64,000 nucleotides of DNA from Nostoc sp. NIES-3756 (GCF_001548375.1 NZ_AP017295.1:6338001-6402000), one strand, 5' to 3'; positions 43,626-56,297 are shown, numbered from the stretch's first letter. The notes: generated from the letters alone by a model not told the origin. Program-made: numbers and translations.

Positions 43626-44167
43626 AGGAGCATTTTAATTTGTTGCCTAGCCTTTACAGGGTTCGCTGAACTGAAGTAAAAATTTATCTACGTCCATCTT
43701 GATTACTGGAAGGGATGTAAGGGTTTTGAACACCTACGCTCCTATACCTTTATACTCTTATACGAACTCTTGATTTTTCGGTTTCATGCGTCAATCCTGT
43801 TTTTATATTGATGGTTAATTGATTATCTATATGTTCTCGTCCACATTTTAATTAATAGTTATAAATAGACTTATTAAAGTGAGAATTGCTCACCCTAATA
43901 AATACTTTTTTATGTTCAGATATAAATTAATATTTACTTAGCGACAGCATTGACTTAGGAATAATTAAGACTGATTTAGTCTTTTTAATCCCTCACCATA
44001 ACAATTATGTTTAATAATTCCTAGATGTTTAATACGTAAATATTATCATGTTAGTATAAACCCTAGTGTTTAACAGAGACAAATTTTACTAGGATATTGT
44101 AAGTAATTTATAATAAATTTATAAAACTTGATTAGAGGCGCACGGTCGTGCGCCTCTACTGATAATA
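43626..44167. other. AT-rich intergenic region upstream of the polymerase-like gene
   Basis: 542 bp between glmM and the polysaccharide cluster, both leftward. It is strongly AT-rich in its middle (43850-44120), with no credible gene. It should hold the promoter of the cluster. A GC-rich hairpin at 44134-44157 lies just after glmM. Confidence 0.5.
44134..44157 (-). terminator. GC-rich hairpin after glmM
   Basis: AGAGGCGCAC and GTGCGCCTCT form a perfect 10-bp stem with a 4-base loop, 10 bp past the glmM stop. Leftward it is followed by AATCAAGTTTTATAAATTT. It may act as a terminator; the same kind of stem is a frequent dispersed repeat in Nostoc-like genomes. Confidence 0.6.
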
Positions 44168-45634
44168 TTAGGGTGTTAAATGTTGCTGTACTTGGGCAAC
44201 TAATTCACTAGTCCAATGGTTAGCAAGTTCAGCGTTAGCGGCTTCTACCATGACGCGAATCACAGGTTCTGTACCAGAAGCCCGGACTAAGATTCTACCT
44301 GCATCACCCATTGCCGCTTCGGCTAGGGCGATCGCTTGTTGTACGGGTTCGCAATTTTGCCAGTTTAAACGGCGATCGCGGTCTACCACTCGCACGTTCC
44401 GCAACAATTGGGGATAGGTTTGAAAGCTTTGGTTTACCAATTCGGCTAAGGAAACACCAGCTTGTTTGACCAAACTTGCCAAATGCAAAGCGGTTAACAC
44501 ACCATCACCAGTCATACCATAATGGCGGCAGAGGATGTGACCTGATTGTTCACCTCCCAACATTCCCCCAGTTTTCATCATCTCGGCTTGCACATATTGG
44601 TCGCCGACGGCGGTACGAATTAATTTACCACCCTGTTGCTGCCAAGCCCGCTCAAAACCCAGATTTGCCATGACGGTAGACACAATTAAGTTATCTGGCA
44701 GTTGGTTTTGTTGTTTGAGGTGTAGTCCCCAAAGGTAGAGGATGTAATCGCCATTCACAGGACGACCAGTGGAATCTACAGCCAAAACGCGATCGGCATC
44801 GCCATCAAAGGCAAAACCTACATCGGCATGATGTTCAGCTACAGCCGCTTGCAGCATTTCCAGGTGGGTAGAACCGCAGTTAACGTTGATGCGATCGCCA
44901 TCTGCGGCATTATGTAGGCAAATAAGTTCTGCACCCATTTCCTGAAATAGTGCCGGTGCTAAACCAACAGCTGCACCCCAGGCTAAATCTAGTACAATCT
45001 TCATCCCTTGCAGATTAGTTGCACCTTGCAGGGGTTGTTTTAAGGCTTCACCATAATCTCTGATTAACTCCAACCTTGAGTAATGCCGTCCGCAATTACC
45101 TAGAATAGCGGGAACTGGTAGATTTCCTCGCAAACCATCTTCAATTTCTGCCTGTAAAGCCTGGACTAACTTGCCACCATTAGCACCAAAAATCTTAATC
45201 CCATTATCTTCTGGCGGGTTATGGCTAGCAGAAATCATCACGCCGCCAATAGCTTCACTCATGCTGGTAAGATAAGCTACGCAAGGCGTAGGACATAAGC
45301 CTAAATACCAAACTTCTAAACCAGCTGCCGTCAACCCCGCACTCAAAGCCATTGCCAACATATCGCTAGAGTTGCGGGAATCTTGTCCTAAAATTACTGG
45401 GCCTAATTGACTCGCATGGCTACGTAAAACTAAACCAGCCCAATAACCAATTTGTAAAGCTAACGGCGCACTCAGTAATTCTCCTACCTTGCCGCGAATA
45501 CCATCCGTACCAAATAAAGGCGTAGTCGGTAAAGATATTGTACTAGGTGCAAAACTGCCCTCTACTACTTTCCCTAAACCCTTAGATTCAGGTGTAACTT
45601 CTCTGATATAGCTTCTAGATATAGATGAAACCAT
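44168..45634 (-). CDS. glmM: Phosphoglucosamine mutase
   Basis: Converts glucosamine 6-phosphate to glucosamine 1-phosphate for UDP-GlcNAc, a precursor of peptidoglycan and surface glycans. It is 488 residues. The phosphoserine loop [15 protein letters not shown] places the active serine at 137, the metal loop is [14 protein letters not shown], the sugar loop GGEQSGH and the phosphate-binding end [14 protein letters not shown]. Compared with the usual 445-450 residues, it has about 35 extra N-terminal residues before [13 protein letters not shown]. It lies next to other envelope genes. Confidence 0.95.
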   Translation of the reverse strand: MVSSISRSYIREVTPESKGLGKVVEGSFAPSTISLPTTPLFGTDGIRGKVGELLSAPLALQIGYWAGLVLRSHASQLGPVILGQDSRNSSDMLAMALSAGLTAAGLEVWYLGLCPTPCVAYLTSMSEAIGGVMISASHNPPEDNGIKIFGANGGKLVQALQAEIEDGLRGNLPVPAILGNCGRHYSRLELIRDYGEALKQPLQGATNLQGMKIVLDLAWGAAVGLAPALFQEMGAELICLHNAADGDRINVNCGSTHLEMLQAAVAEHHADVGFAFDGDADRVLAVDSTGRPVNGDYILYLWGLHLKQQNQLPDNLIVSTVMANLGFERAWQQQGGKLIRTAVGDQYVQAEMMKTGGMLGGEQSGHILCRHYGMTGDGVLTALHLASLVKQAGVSLAELVNQSFQTYPQLLRNVRVVDRDRRLNWQNCEPVQQAIALAEAAMGDAGRILVRASGTEPVIRVMVEAANAELANHWTSELVAQVQQHLTP

Positions 45635-46337
45635 TATTTTTTACGCTCCACACATCACACTAAAAATTATTAATTTAAGGTCAGTTTGATAAATTTCAAA
45701 CGCTGATTACTGAGATTAATAGAAAACTCACTTTCTATTTCACATTTCAGCCCTATCCTACTCCTACCTCGAATGACACAGCCAAGCAAGTCACTTAAGA
45801 AAGAAGTAGTCTTTACCTCTATTGATAAACTCACGCCACTTTACACTTTATTCACAAGCTATGCGTAAATGCTTTGGATTTACTTTATATGATAATTATT
45901 TTTCTCTGAATAAGAAATTTAATTTATTTTTTGTCAGTATTTTTACTGAGATAGGCTCAATTTACTGTAATTTTTTCATTAAAATTTTATAAATAATTTT
46001 GATGCCACTTAGTCTAACCCTTGACTGTGATAGTTGCCAGTAGTAATTAGGCAAATTCATCAAAATCTTATAACAATGAAGGTTTTTGCTTGAGCAAGTA
46101 CTGAATAGGTTAAGAAATGTTTTATGAGTTATTGGTGTACGCAACTGATGATGACTGTTAATTGCTATTACGGTCTTAATTGTGGTGTAAGTTAACAAAA
46201 GTATAAAATCTATTTACTTAAAAAATATTAATATAAATTCTCATCAAATAGTTCTAATGTTACGTTTTAGTGGCATTTTTTAGCTGTCCGTAATTTAAAA
46301 CTCCGGTAGTTGACCTTTTAAAGTTGAGAAATTTAGT
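45635..46337. other. Long AT-rich intergenic region between glmM and ho1
   Basis: 703 bp between divergent genes. An open frame on the minus strand (45962-46198) is rich in rare-looking codons and low-complexity residues and is not called. I see no tRNA or hairpin. The promoter of the heme oxygenase gene is expected near 46250-46330. Confidence 0.45.
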
Positions 46338-47054
46338 ATGAGCAGCAATTTAGCAAGCAAACTGCGTGTTGGTACAAAAAAAGCCCACACAATGGCAGAA
46401 AACGTAGGTTTTGTCAAATGCTTTTTAAAAGGAGTGGTGGAAAAAAGCTCTTACCGGAAGCTAGTGGCTAACTTCTACTACGTATACTCGGCGATGGAAG
46501 AGGAGATGGAGAAGCATCGCCAACACCCAATTGTTTCCAAAATTAATTTTCCCCAACTGAACCGTAAGCATAGCTTAGAACAAGACCTGAGTTATTACTA
46601 TGGAGCTAACTGGCGCGAACAAATCCAACTGTCGCCAGCAGGTGAAGCTTACGTACAACGCATCCGGGAAATTTCAGCCACCGAACCAGAATTGTTGATT
46701 GCTCACTCTTACACCCGTTACTTAGGTGATTTATCTGGGGGTCAAATCCTCAAAAATATTGCTGTCACAGCAATGAACTTGACCGACGCACAAGGAACTG
46801 CTTTTTATGAGTTCGCAGATATTACCGATGAGAAAGCTTTTAAAACTAAATACCGTCAAACTTTAGATGAGTTGCCAATTGATGATGCTACAGGCGATCG
46901 CATCGTTGATGAAGCCAACGCCGCTTTTGGCATGAACATGAAGATGTTCCAAGAACTAGAAGGCAACTTAATCAAGGCGATTGGTATGATGGTATACAAC
47001 ACCTTGACCCGCAAACGCACGCGCGGCAACACTGAATTAGCTACGGCTGAGTAG
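46338..47054 (+). CDS. ho1: Heme oxygenase
   Basis: Cleaves heme with ferredoxin and O2 to biliverdin, CO and iron, the first step of phycobilin synthesis. It is 238 residues, the size of cyanobacterial HO1. The proximal histidine is residue 17 in TKKAHTMAENVGFVKCF, and the distal helix is YLGDLSGGQILKNIA with its glycines. It fits the presence of the CpeS-family lyase in this region. It is transcribed alone, with a long upstream region. The start ATG at 46338 is clear. Confidence 0.97.
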   Translation: MSSNLASKLRVGTKKAHTMAENVGFVKCFLKGVVEKSSYRKLVANFYYVYSAMEEEMEKHRQHPIVSKINFPQLNRKHSLEQDLSYYYGANWREQIQLSPAGEAYVQRIREISATEPELLIAHSYTRYLGDLSGGQILKNIAVTAMNLTDAQGTAFYEFADITDEKAFKTKYRQTLDELPIDDATGDRIVDEANAAFGMNMKMFQELEGNLIKAIGMMVYNTLTRKRTRGNTELATAE

Positions 47055-47319
47055 TATCAATTCAAAATTCAAAACTTGTACTGAGCTTGCCGTTGGCGTA
47101 GCCTCTCCGTTAGGAGAAGTATTCAAAATTCGCTCATTAGGGATTTTGGATAATTAAAAAGGGGCAGTCTCCTTGGGTTCACCTGTAAAGAAGCAGGCGA
47201 TCGCAGAGAGAATGCCCCTAATATTTTGGGGGTTGGGTAATGAGGGGGATGAGGGTGCAGGGGTGCAGGGGAGAAAATAATTAATTACTCAGCACTCAGC
47301 ACTTAGCACTCAGCACTCC
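47055..47319. repeat. Repeats between ho1 and groEL
   Basis: Contains TCAAAATTCAAAA, a GCGTAGCCTCTCC/GGAGAAG palindrome (47091-47120), GGGGCA (47161) with TGCCCC (47213) that could form a long hairpin after ho1, and AGCACTCAGCACT tandem repeats just before the groEL stop. No gene was found. Confidence 0.55.
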
Positions 47320-49043
<1,724 letters not shown>

Positions 49044-49142
49044 GTACTTTAAAAATTCAAACCGGATGTGGATTGAAAAAAAATTGATTAATATACACTT
49101 GATGCTCATGTGGGACACTAGCAGTGATGGTTAAATCGGGAG

Positions 49143-50252
49143 ATGAATATATACGACTCCCTTAAGTCTATAGGCATTGCTGACCCTAGCGGCTCCGGCT
49201 GGTTGGCAGTAGTATTTACATTTATGTTGGCTTGGCTGGTAACGTGGCGTTTAATCCCCACGGTACGCAAATTCGCCTTAAAGGTGGGTTGGGCTGACCA
49301 ACCAAATGCGCGACGGCTCAATCGAGAACCGTTGCCAAATGCAGGGGGTTTAGCCATTTACGCGGGAGTAATCGCCGCTTTGGTTTTAGCAAGCCTCTTG
49401 CGACCCATCGAACTGCAAAGCGTTTTAGCTCAAGTATTGACTATTTTACTAGGGGGTTCAATCCTAGTCTTGGTCGGATTTATTGACGATCAGTTCGGAT
49501 TACCCCCCTCTGTACGTTTATGGGCGCAAATTGTCACAGCACTATTACTAGTAGCTAATGGCATTAGCGTTGATGTGAAATTTGGCACACCAATTGATTC
49601 CATCCTCTCAATGTTGCTAACAGTGCTGTGGGTGGTAGGTATCACCAACGCTGTTAACTTGATGGATGGAATGGATGGATTGGCAGGAGGAATTAGTTTC
49701 ATAACTGCCATGAGTTTGTTAGGCGTATCAGCCCAATTTCCCAATCGGGCGGCGGCTACCTTAGTTTTGGCAGCCTTAGGCGGCGCAGCTTTAGGCTTCT
49801 TGCGCCATAACTTCCATCCCTCAAGAATTATTATGGGTGATGCTGGAGCATACTTTTTTGGTTATGTGTTAGCGGCAACTAGTATTTTAGGTAGCCTACA
49901 ACGAAATACCATATTTGCGCTCAGCCCCACAGTTTTATTTCTGTTATTGCCAGTGCTAGATACTACCCAAGTATTTGTCCGGCGACTACTGGCAGGCAAA
50001 AACCCATTGAGTACCCCTGGTAAAGACCATTTGCATCACCGTTTACTCGCCTGGGGATTCTCTCAACGCCGTGCAGCATTTACCCTGTGGTCAATCACTT
50101 TGGGTTGCAACGTACTAGCGATGAGAGTCCAAGGCATGAGCTTGATGGTCATAGTTGCCACAGCCACTAGTATTATTCTTCTGCTCGGCTTTACAGTCTG
50201 GCAAAGAATGAGAACAGGGAAAAGGGAACAGGAAGTAGGGAGTAGGGAGTAG
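49143..50252 (+). CDS. Undecaprenyl-phosphate GlcNAc-1-phosphate transferase (WecA/TagO-like)
   Basis: Transfers a sugar 1-phosphate to undecaprenyl phosphate at the cytoplasmic face of the membrane, starting glycan synthesis. It is 369 residues with about ten to eleven spans. Conserved motifs are FIDDQFGLPPSVRL, NAVNLMDGMDGLAGG (near 176-190), IIMGDAGAYFFG and the HLHHRLL histidines. The last residues (REQEVGSRE) are encoded by AGTAGGGAG repeats, so the natural C-terminus may be shorter. It is divergent from groEL. The donor is probably UDP-GlcNAc, by homology. Confidence 0.9.
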   Translation: MNIYDSLKSIGIADPSGSGWLAVVFTFMLAWLVTWRLIPTVRKFALKVGWADQPNARRLNREPLPNAGGLAIYAGVIAALVLASLLRPIELQSVLAQVLTILLGGSILVLVGFIDDQFGLPPSVRLWAQIVTALLLVANGISVDVKFGTPIDSILSMLLTVLWVVGITNAVNLMDGMDGLAGGISFITAMSLLGVSAQFPNRAAATLVLAALGGAALGFLRHNFHPSRIIMGDAGAYFFGYVLAATSILGSLQRNTIFALSPTVLFLLLPVLDTTQVFVRRLLAGKNPLSTPGKDHLHHRLLAWGFSQRRAAFTLWSITLGCNVLAMRVQGMSLMVIVATATSIILLLGFTVWQRMRTGKREQEVGSRE

Positions 50253-50370
50253 GGAGAATAATCAATTCAAAATTCAAAAATAAGAAATTCTACCTCCTGC
50301 CTCTCCGCAGTCGCTACAACGGGGGGAACCCCCGCAACGCGCTGCTCTCTGCCTTCTGCCTCCTGCCTCC
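50253..50370. repeat. Repeat-filled gap between wecA-like gene and fabG
   Basis: Contains AATTCAAAATTCAAAA, the palindrome GGGGGGAACCCCC with CGCAACGCG, and CTGCCTCCTGCCTCC tandem units. It separates convergent genes and may terminate both. No coding sequence was found. Confidence 0.55.
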
Positions 50371-51141
<771 letters not shown>

Positions 51142-51188
51142 CTAAATTCCCGCGCTAATTATCTTATGGCGATTTGTACCTAAAACTG

Positions 51189-51235
51189 TCATTAGTCATT
51201 AGTCATTAGTCATTAGTCCATAGTCCATAGTGAAC
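51189..51235. repeat. Tandem AGTCATT/AGTCCAT heptamers
   Basis: Four AGTCATT copies followed by two AGTCCAT copies in direct tandem, between the divergent fabG and thioredoxin genes. Typical short tandem repeats of this genome. Confidence 0.75.
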
Positions 51236-51390
51236 AGTAGAACTAACCTGACAAATGACAACTACTCCCTCATCTCCTCTTCTTCTTTAGTCCCAATCTC
51301 TAGCAACAATAAAAATAAAATAATGTTACACCGTTTTCAGAAATCAGACATTAATATTAAATTCAATCGATAAGAAAATTGGTGTGTCAC

Positions 51391-51708
51391 ATGACTACTA
51401 AAAAACAATTCAACAGCTTTGAAGAGATGCTGTCCGGTTCTGATGTACCTGTTTTAGTAGATTTTTATGCTGATTGGTGTGGCCCGTGTCAGATGATGGC
51501 GACAATTTTACAGCAAGTGAATACTCAACTGAAAGATCGCATACGCATCGTCAAAATTGACACTGAGAAATACACAGAACTAGCTAGCCAGTATCAAATT
51601 GCTGCTTTACCAACACTAGTATTGTTCAAACAAGGTCAGCCAGTAGATCGGATAGAAGGTGTAGTACAAGCACCACAGTTAGTTCAACATCTGCAAAATT
51701 ACCTTTAG
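51391..51708 (+). CDS. Thioredoxin
   Basis: A small redox protein of 105 residues with active-site WCGPC (cysteines 30 and 33) followed by Q, and the cis-proline segment IAALPTLVLFKQGQ. These are the marks of a standard thioredoxin rather than a longer fusion. The frame extends to a TTG at 51379, but the ATG at 51391 (MTTKKQFNSF) is preferred. It may serve thiol regulation or supply electrons to peroxiredoxins such as those in this window. A terminator hairpin follows at 51718-51749. Confidence 0.92.
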   Translation: MTTKKQFNSFEEMLSGSDVPVLVDFYADWCGPCQMMATILQQVNTQLKDRIRIVKIDTEKYTELASQYQIAALPTLVLFKQGQPVDRIEGVVQAPQLVQHLQNYL

Positions 51709-51717
51709 TTATTATGA

Positions 51718-51749
51718 AGTTAGAGATGTAAATTTTTGCATCTCTAACT
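51718..51749 (+). terminator. Terminator after the thioredoxin gene
   Basis: AGTTAGAGATG and CATCTCTAACT form a perfect 11-bp stem with a 10-base loop that includes five T, 10 bp past the stop. The 3' side is AT-rich (ATTAACTATTATT). A moderately convincing intrinsic terminator. Confidence 0.6.
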
Positions 51750-51863
51750 ATTAACTATTATTAACTATTAATTATTTATAACTTTTAGAGATAAAAAACA
51801 CCGTAGCCAAAGTGGAAAGAGACTTAACAAGTTTTTATTGGAGAGCAAATTTGAGATTTTAAA

Positions 51864-51884
51864 CCCCTTCCGCAAAAGAAGGGG
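51864..51884 (-). terminator. Hairpin downstream of the small 57-aa gene
   Basis: CCCCTTC and GAAGGGG pair with a 7-base loop. Leftward the stem is followed by TTTAAAATC. Its distance (94 bp) and orientation fit a terminator for the small gene at 51978-52151, which supports that gene. Confidence 0.5.
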
Positions 51885-51977
51885 CTGGAGTTATGTTCTA
51901 CCGAACTCAGCATTAATAAAAAGAATCCGATAGAGAAATTAGCTCAAGATACTAGCAAAATTAAGAATTACCAATTA

Positions 51978-52151
51978 TCAATGCTGTTGAGGCCCTTTGG
52001 CATCACATTCTTTATGCCAACACCGTTTTAAAAGTCCAATACGCCAATTGTAGGCGAAGCGTCGGGGATTCAACTCTAAGTCACGGTTCAACAATGGTTG
52101 GTTGAGATACTGCCAAAGCGGAAATTTAATTTTGTGGTGTTTATCAGCCAT
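51978..52151 (-). CDS. Small basic protein (57 aa), unrecognised
   Basis: A short gene reading MADKHHKIKFPLWQYLNQ at the start, then NRDLELNPRRFAYNWRIG and a cysteine/histidine-rich end (RCWHKECDAK). The composition is clearly protein-like, with Trp, Tyr and Phe spread regularly and a complete frame from ATG at 52151 to TGA. It ends before a terminator-like hairpin on the same strand. No binding site of strong complementarity is seen. I do not recall a function; the CxxxxC/H cluster could bind metal but this is a guess. Confidence 0.6.
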   Translation of the reverse strand: MADKHHKIKFPLWQYLNQPLLNRDLELNPRRFAYNWRIGLLKRCWHKECDAKGPQQH

Positions 52152-52482
52152 AGCTTAGGAGCAAGATTTTATCTAAATGTTGTGGCAGTAACTCAAACTA
52201 GAGAGTGCAACTACCAAATATGAATTTCTAGTTAAAGATGACATAATTTATATCCAATTGTCCTGGTGGCAATTGCGGATTTCTACCTAAAGATTGATGC
52301 CGAGTAATTTATAAGGAATATACATAAATTCAAACAACCAAGAAGCTAGAGGCTAGAGGCTAGAGTTTTTCTTGGCACAGGCTTACACACCACCTTGCTA
52401 ACAGTACTTAGCCCTCAGCACTCAGTTCTTATTTCTCCGTACAGGCTCACGGCTTGGCTATCACTAACAACACTCACCATAG
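52152..52482. other. Intergenic region after the HetZ-related gene
   Basis: 331 bp between the small 57-aa gene and the HetZ-related gene, both leftward. It includes GAGGCTAGAGGCTAGAG direct repeats (near 52345) and CAGCACTCAG-type repeats. No further gene was found. Confidence 0.45.
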
Positions 52483-53670
52483 TTATTCTTGAGTTCTGAT
52501 AGCTTGTGCTGCGAGATAGACTTTAGTCCATTCACCCATCACTTGATGAGATTTGAGATTTAATTTTTGGGCTACTGTTTCTATGGAGTTACCAGCCTTC
52601 CGCAAATCCAGTATTTCTCGCCCAACGGGAGTTAAATTTGCATACAGTTCTTGCCATTGGTTTTGTGTTAAACCCAGGTTATTCTCTTGCAAGGAAATTG
52701 CTAACCAATTTTCTACGAGTTCTGGTTTACCCTTGAGGGCAAAAACACGCACTGCATGGTAGCTGATTTTTTCTCGTAATCGATAGATTTCTTTGATGGG
52801 TTTGTTTAATTTCTTAGCTATTTCATCTTGGGTTTTACCTTGCAGGTACATTTTTAACCATTCAACTGCTTCTGTTCCCAAGTTTTCTTCTAGGTAGTTG
52901 GCAAATTCTTGTTGTACTGTTTGGCGCAGTGCTTGTTGTTCCTCTAATTGTTGTGCTTCTTGATATTCTGCGATCGCTTGGTTATCTACCAAGTTAATGC
53001 GATTATCGCTATCATCTGTCAGTACTTCTTCAGAAACTAGCCGAACTAAATCGCCTCCTGGTACTTGGGTTAAACCACCACGTTGAGAACGACGTAGGTA
53101 GTTGACGAAACGGTACACTAACAACGGCTGGTTGCGTACTGGACGTAAACAATACTCTTCCACAGTTGCAAACAGCAAATTATCTCTCAGTCTTTTGTCT
53201 AGAGCTACTTCGGCGATATACGCCATCTGCTGCTGAATGTATGTATCGTTTTGCATTAACTCTTGGATTACCTCTTGCAAAACGTCGATAACTGTACGTT
53301 GGCGATCGCGGCTTAAACTAATCCAAGTTTGAATTTTATGCCGTAATGTCGCTAAACTGCCTAATCGAGTAATCAGATTACGATATGCACGTTCCCGTCC
53401 TACATTTAAGTAGCGTTGGCTTAAAATCTTCCAACGATACTCCATCGCTTGCTTCGCAATGTCAAGTTCTTTACCATTGAGCAGATCCAGCCGTTGTGAA
53501 TCGCGTCCTAACAGCCAGAGAGTGATACTTTCTATTGCGGCTGTATTTTGTTCTGGATACTCCGCAGCTAGTCGCTTGCGCCAAAATTGCGCTAGTTTTT
53601 CTGCTTCCGATACCATAGCCTGATTGCACTCCTCGAAACCCTTCTTTAAAGTGTGCATCACAACCCCCAT
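52483..53670 (-). CDS. HetZ-related protein with helix-turn-helix domains
   Basis: A 395-residue soluble, mostly helical protein. The C-terminal half resembles the HetZ family of heterocyst-differentiation regulators as I remember it, especially NNLGLTQNQWQELYANL, ILDLRKAGNSIETVAQKL and the final QVMGEWTKVYLAAQAIR. Two helix-turn-helix-like segments are visible: residues 272-310 (LQGKTQDEIAKKLNKPIKEI) and 358-390. An acidic linker spans about 215-250. The start is ATG at 53670; a shorter form from residue 19 is possible. It lies alone. It is likely a paralogue of HetZ rather than HetZ itself, whose usual neighbours (patU genes) are absent here. Confidence 0.65.
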   Translation of the reverse strand: MGVVMHTLKKGFEECNQAMVSEAEKLAQFWRKRLAAEYPEQNTAAIESITLWLLGRDSQRLDLLNGKELDIAKQAMEYRWKILSQRYLNVGRERAYRNLITRLGSLATLRHKIQTWISLSRDRQRTVIDVLQEVIQELMQNDTYIQQQMAYIAEVALDKRLRDNLLFATVEEYCLRPVRNQPLLVYRFVNYLRRSQRGGLTQVPGGDLVRLVSEEVLTDDSDNRINLVDNQAIAEYQEAQQLEEQQALRQTVQQEFANYLEENLGTEAVEWLKMYLQGKTQDEIAKKLNKPIKEIYRLREKISYHAVRVFALKGKPELVENWLAISLQENNLGLTQNQWQELYANLTPVGREILDLRKAGNSIETVAQKLNLKSHQVMGEWTKVYLAAQAIRTQE

Positions 53671-54339
53671 TTATCGCACTTATCTTCTGAGCTAGCAGTT
53701 CACCCGTGAGTCCGTCATCTTGTGGAAGACGTATCAACGATTCCATTGTTATTACGTCTCTATTGACGAACTTTATGCAGAAATTTCATTAATCAGGAAG
53801 TTTTTTTAGTCTCAAATCGTGGAAATCCTTGTATGCCCGGTGTTTGCTGCAATTTGGTCAACTTTAAAGTTTGTAAAGTTATGTGTTGAGATCACTAATG
53901 GGGCATTTACTTAGAGTAAACGCAGATGCCTATTTTTTTAAATAGGTTTAGAAAAACTAACATTTTGTACCTAAAGAGCGAGAATAATACACCCTAATCT
54001 AGACGCGATTTTAGGCGTATAAGTTTCATCTAAGGGAGATTTGTGGCTATATTATCGAGAAAAGCAACTTTTTAACTATAAATTCTAAGTATTGTTACTC
54101 CTTCTTATATGGGTGTAGATAATTTTAATACTCATGTAAATTACGCAAGTATCATAATTAAACTAACTGTAGGCTGCGTCAGCCCCAATAATTTCGTATA
54201 TTTGACGCACCCTACTACTGTGTCAGTTACGTAAGTCCTGAATCAAATAAAGTATAAGTAATAAAAGCATCCTAAAAACTACGGTTTAGGATGCTTGCTA
54301 ACAAAGAATAAAAATCGTTGTTGAACTTATTGAAACTTA
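53671..54339. other. Intergenic region between pgi and the HetZ-related gene
   Basis: 669 bp with no credible gene. It should hold the promoter of the HetZ-related gene near 53700-53950. At 54170-54240 there is a repeat-like segment with GGCTGCGTCAGCC, GACGCACCCTACTACTG and TCAGTTACGTAAGTCCTG; part of it resembles GGACTTACGCAACGTCAC near 26680 in reverse. The pgi terminator lies at 54265-54296. Confidence 0.5.
54265..54296 (-). terminator. Terminator after pgi
   Basis: AAGCATCCTAAA and TTTAGGATGCTT form a perfect 12-bp stem with an 8-base loop, 44 bp past the pgi stop. Leftward it ends in TTTTATTACTT. A good intrinsic terminator. Confidence 0.8.
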
Positions 54340-55926
54340 TCAGCCAAGGGAAACTTTCAAGGTGCTGGGTTGTCCCAAATTTCCCTGGAAGACAACACCG
54401 CGTTGATTTGCTTGCAGATGGCGTAAAATCTTGTAAATTGCTTCAACTTGGTCGGCAGCACCGACTTTATCAGCGATTTGCTCTAAAGATAGGGCTGTTT
54501 TCTCTTTTTGCAGTAATCCTACTACTTTGGTTTGCAAATCCAGAATGACAGCCGCAGCTTTTTTACCTGCTTCTACACCTGGTTGATGGTAAGCGTTAAC
54601 GTTGACCAAACTAGCGTACAAACCAACAGCACGTTCATACAAAGCAATTAACGCGCCAACTGTCCGGGCATTAACTTGAGGAATTGTGACTGTAATAGAA
54701 TCACGCTGATTTTCATACAAGGCTTGACGGGTTCCTTGGAGAAAACCTGATAGATAATCACCAGAGGTTACGCCTGGGTCTATTTCTGGGGATGGGCCGT
54801 TACGGTCTTCTAAAACTTCGATGAGGGTGGCAAAGAAGTTAGGTACACCTTCGCGTAACTGCTGGACGTAGGCGTGTTGGTCTGTTGAGCCTTTGTTACC
54901 ATAAACGGCAATACCTTGATAAACAGTGTTACCGTCTAGGTCTTGTTCTTTACCTAAAGATTCCATTACTAGCTGTTGTAAGTAACGGCTAAATAACAGT
55001 AAGCTGTCCTTGTAGGGTAGGACTACCATGTCTTTTTCGCCCTTGCCGTTACCAGAGTAATACCAAGATAAAGCTAGTAGCGCCGCCGGATTCTTTTTCA
55101 CATCTGGGATGCGGGTAGCATCATCCATCTCTTTTGCACCTTCTAGCATGGCACGAATGTCGATACCTTGTAATGCGGCAGGAACTAGCCCGACAGAGGA
55201 CATTTCTGAGGTACGTCCACCTACCCAGTCATACATGGGAAATCTGGCTAGCCAGCCTTCAGATTTCGCTAATTTGTCTAGGTTGCTATCTGCACTAGTA
55301 ATAGCTACTGCATATTGAGCAAAGTCTAAATTTTGTCCGGCGTAGGCTTTCTTGACTTCAATCATGCCGTTACGGGGTTCTGGTGTACCTCCAGATTTGG
55401 AGATGACCAAAACCAAGGTGCTAGCAAGATGGTTACGCAATTGGGTAAGAATGCGGTCAATGCCTGCGGGGTCAGTATTGTCGATAAAGTGAATTTTTAG
55501 CGGGGGAAATTCAGAGGCGAGGGCTTCAGCAACAAATTCGGGGCCGAGGGCAGAACCACCAATGCCAATGGAAATAATGTCTGTGAAGCGGTTTGCTTTG
55601 GGAGGATGAATAGCACCCGTTTGGATTTTTTCTGCAAAGGCTTCGATTTGTTCTAGGGTTTGAACAATTTCTTGGGTAAGTTCTGGTGTGGGCGCTAAAT
55701 CTGGGTTGCGTAGCCAATAGTGTCCCACCATGCGTTGCTCATCGGAATTGGCGATCGCACCCTTTTCTAATTCCGCCATATCCGCAAACGCTTTGTCAAA
55801 TTTCGGCAGCAACGACTCTACGAAGGCATCATCAAAACGCATCCGACTGACATCTAGGTACAGTCCTAATCCCTCGTGGAAATATAACCATTCTTGGTAT
55901 CGTTGCCAAAGTGCCTTCGCATCCAT
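54340..55926 (-). CDS. pgi: Glucose-6-phosphate isomerase
   Basis: Interconverts glucose 6-phosphate and fructose 6-phosphate. It is 528 residues, the cyanobacterial length. Features are [19 protein letters not shown] (near 113-131), the sugar-phosphate loop [13 protein letters not shown], the catalytic glutamate in [12 protein letters not shown], and histidine and lysine near [15 protein letters not shown] and VEAGKKAA. With gnd in the same window, it serves the oxidative pentose phosphate pathway and glycolysis. It has a strong terminator. Confidence 0.97.
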   Translation of the reverse strand: MDAKALWQRYQEWLYFHEGLGLYLDVSRMRFDDAFVESLLPKFDKAFADMAELEKGAIANSDEQRMVGHYWLRNPDLAPTPELTQEIVQTLEQIEAFAEKIQTGAIHPPKANRFTDIISIGIGGSALGPEFVAEALASEFPPLKIHFIDNTDPAGIDRILTQLRNHLASTLVLVISKSGGTPEPRNGMIEVKKAYAGQNLDFAQYAVAITSADSNLDKLAKSEGWLARFPMYDWVGGRTSEMSSVGLVPAALQGIDIRAMLEGAKEMDDATRIPDVKKNPAALLALSWYYSGNGKGEKDMVVLPYKDSLLLFSRYLQQLVMESLGKEQDLDGNTVYQGIAVYGNKGSTDQHAYVQQLREGVPNFFATLIEVLEDRNGPSPEIDPGVTSGDYLSGFLQGTRQALYENQRDSITVTIPQVNARTVGALIALYERAVGLYASLVNVNAYHQPGVEAGKKAAAVILDLQTKVVGLLQKEKTALSLEQIADKVGAADQVEAIYKILRHLQANQRGVVFQGNLGQPSTLKVSLG

Positions 55927-56030
55927 AGGGAAATCTCTAGTAAAGTGTCCTTCAAAAACAAGTGTAATGTAAGGTTAGAGCCATCCCTGCTTAGTCTTAT
56001 ACAGTTTTAAGTGTTGAAAAATTCTTCACT

Positions 56031-56297
56031 TTAAACATCCGGCATAGGTATGACCCGTAAAAATTTTACAATCTCACCCCTAATTTCTATGCCAACTAAA
56101 TAATTATCTATAGTAAACCGATGAAAGATCCCTTCATCATCCAACCGTCGCAATTGGGGTAAATAATGTAAAGACCTCTTTTGGGCGAACTCAAAAAAAA
56201 CAAAATCGTACACTCGCTGATAAGCAGCAGGCTCTAAACTTCTCAGGTCTACTAAAAACGACCTAGCATAACGTGTTTCTAAACTCACTGAAGTCAC
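56031..56297 (-). CDS. RelE/ParE-like toxin
   Basis: An 88-residue protein with the RelE-type beta-alpha fold: YARSFLVDLRSLEPAAYQRV at the start, a central LPQLRRLDDEGIFHRFTID, and the ending YLVGIEIRGEIVKFLRVIPM. RelE toxins cut mRNA on ribosomes; ParE relatives act on gyrase. Which activity, or whether it is active, cannot be told. Start is GTG at 56297, or GTG nine bases later. Upstream on the same strand is a 65-residue candidate antitoxin, but 154 bp of repeats lie between, unlike normal TA operons. Confidence 0.7.
   Translation of the reverse strand: MTSVSLETRYARSFLVDLRSLEPAAYQRVYDFVFFEFAQKRSLHYLPQLRRLDDEGIFHRFTIDNYLVGIEIRGEIVKFLRVIPMPDV

Noticed and set aside
45962..46198. 78-residue frame in the glmM-ho1 gap
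   Set aside because: Codon use and composition reflect AT-rich DNA; no start signal or similarity seen.
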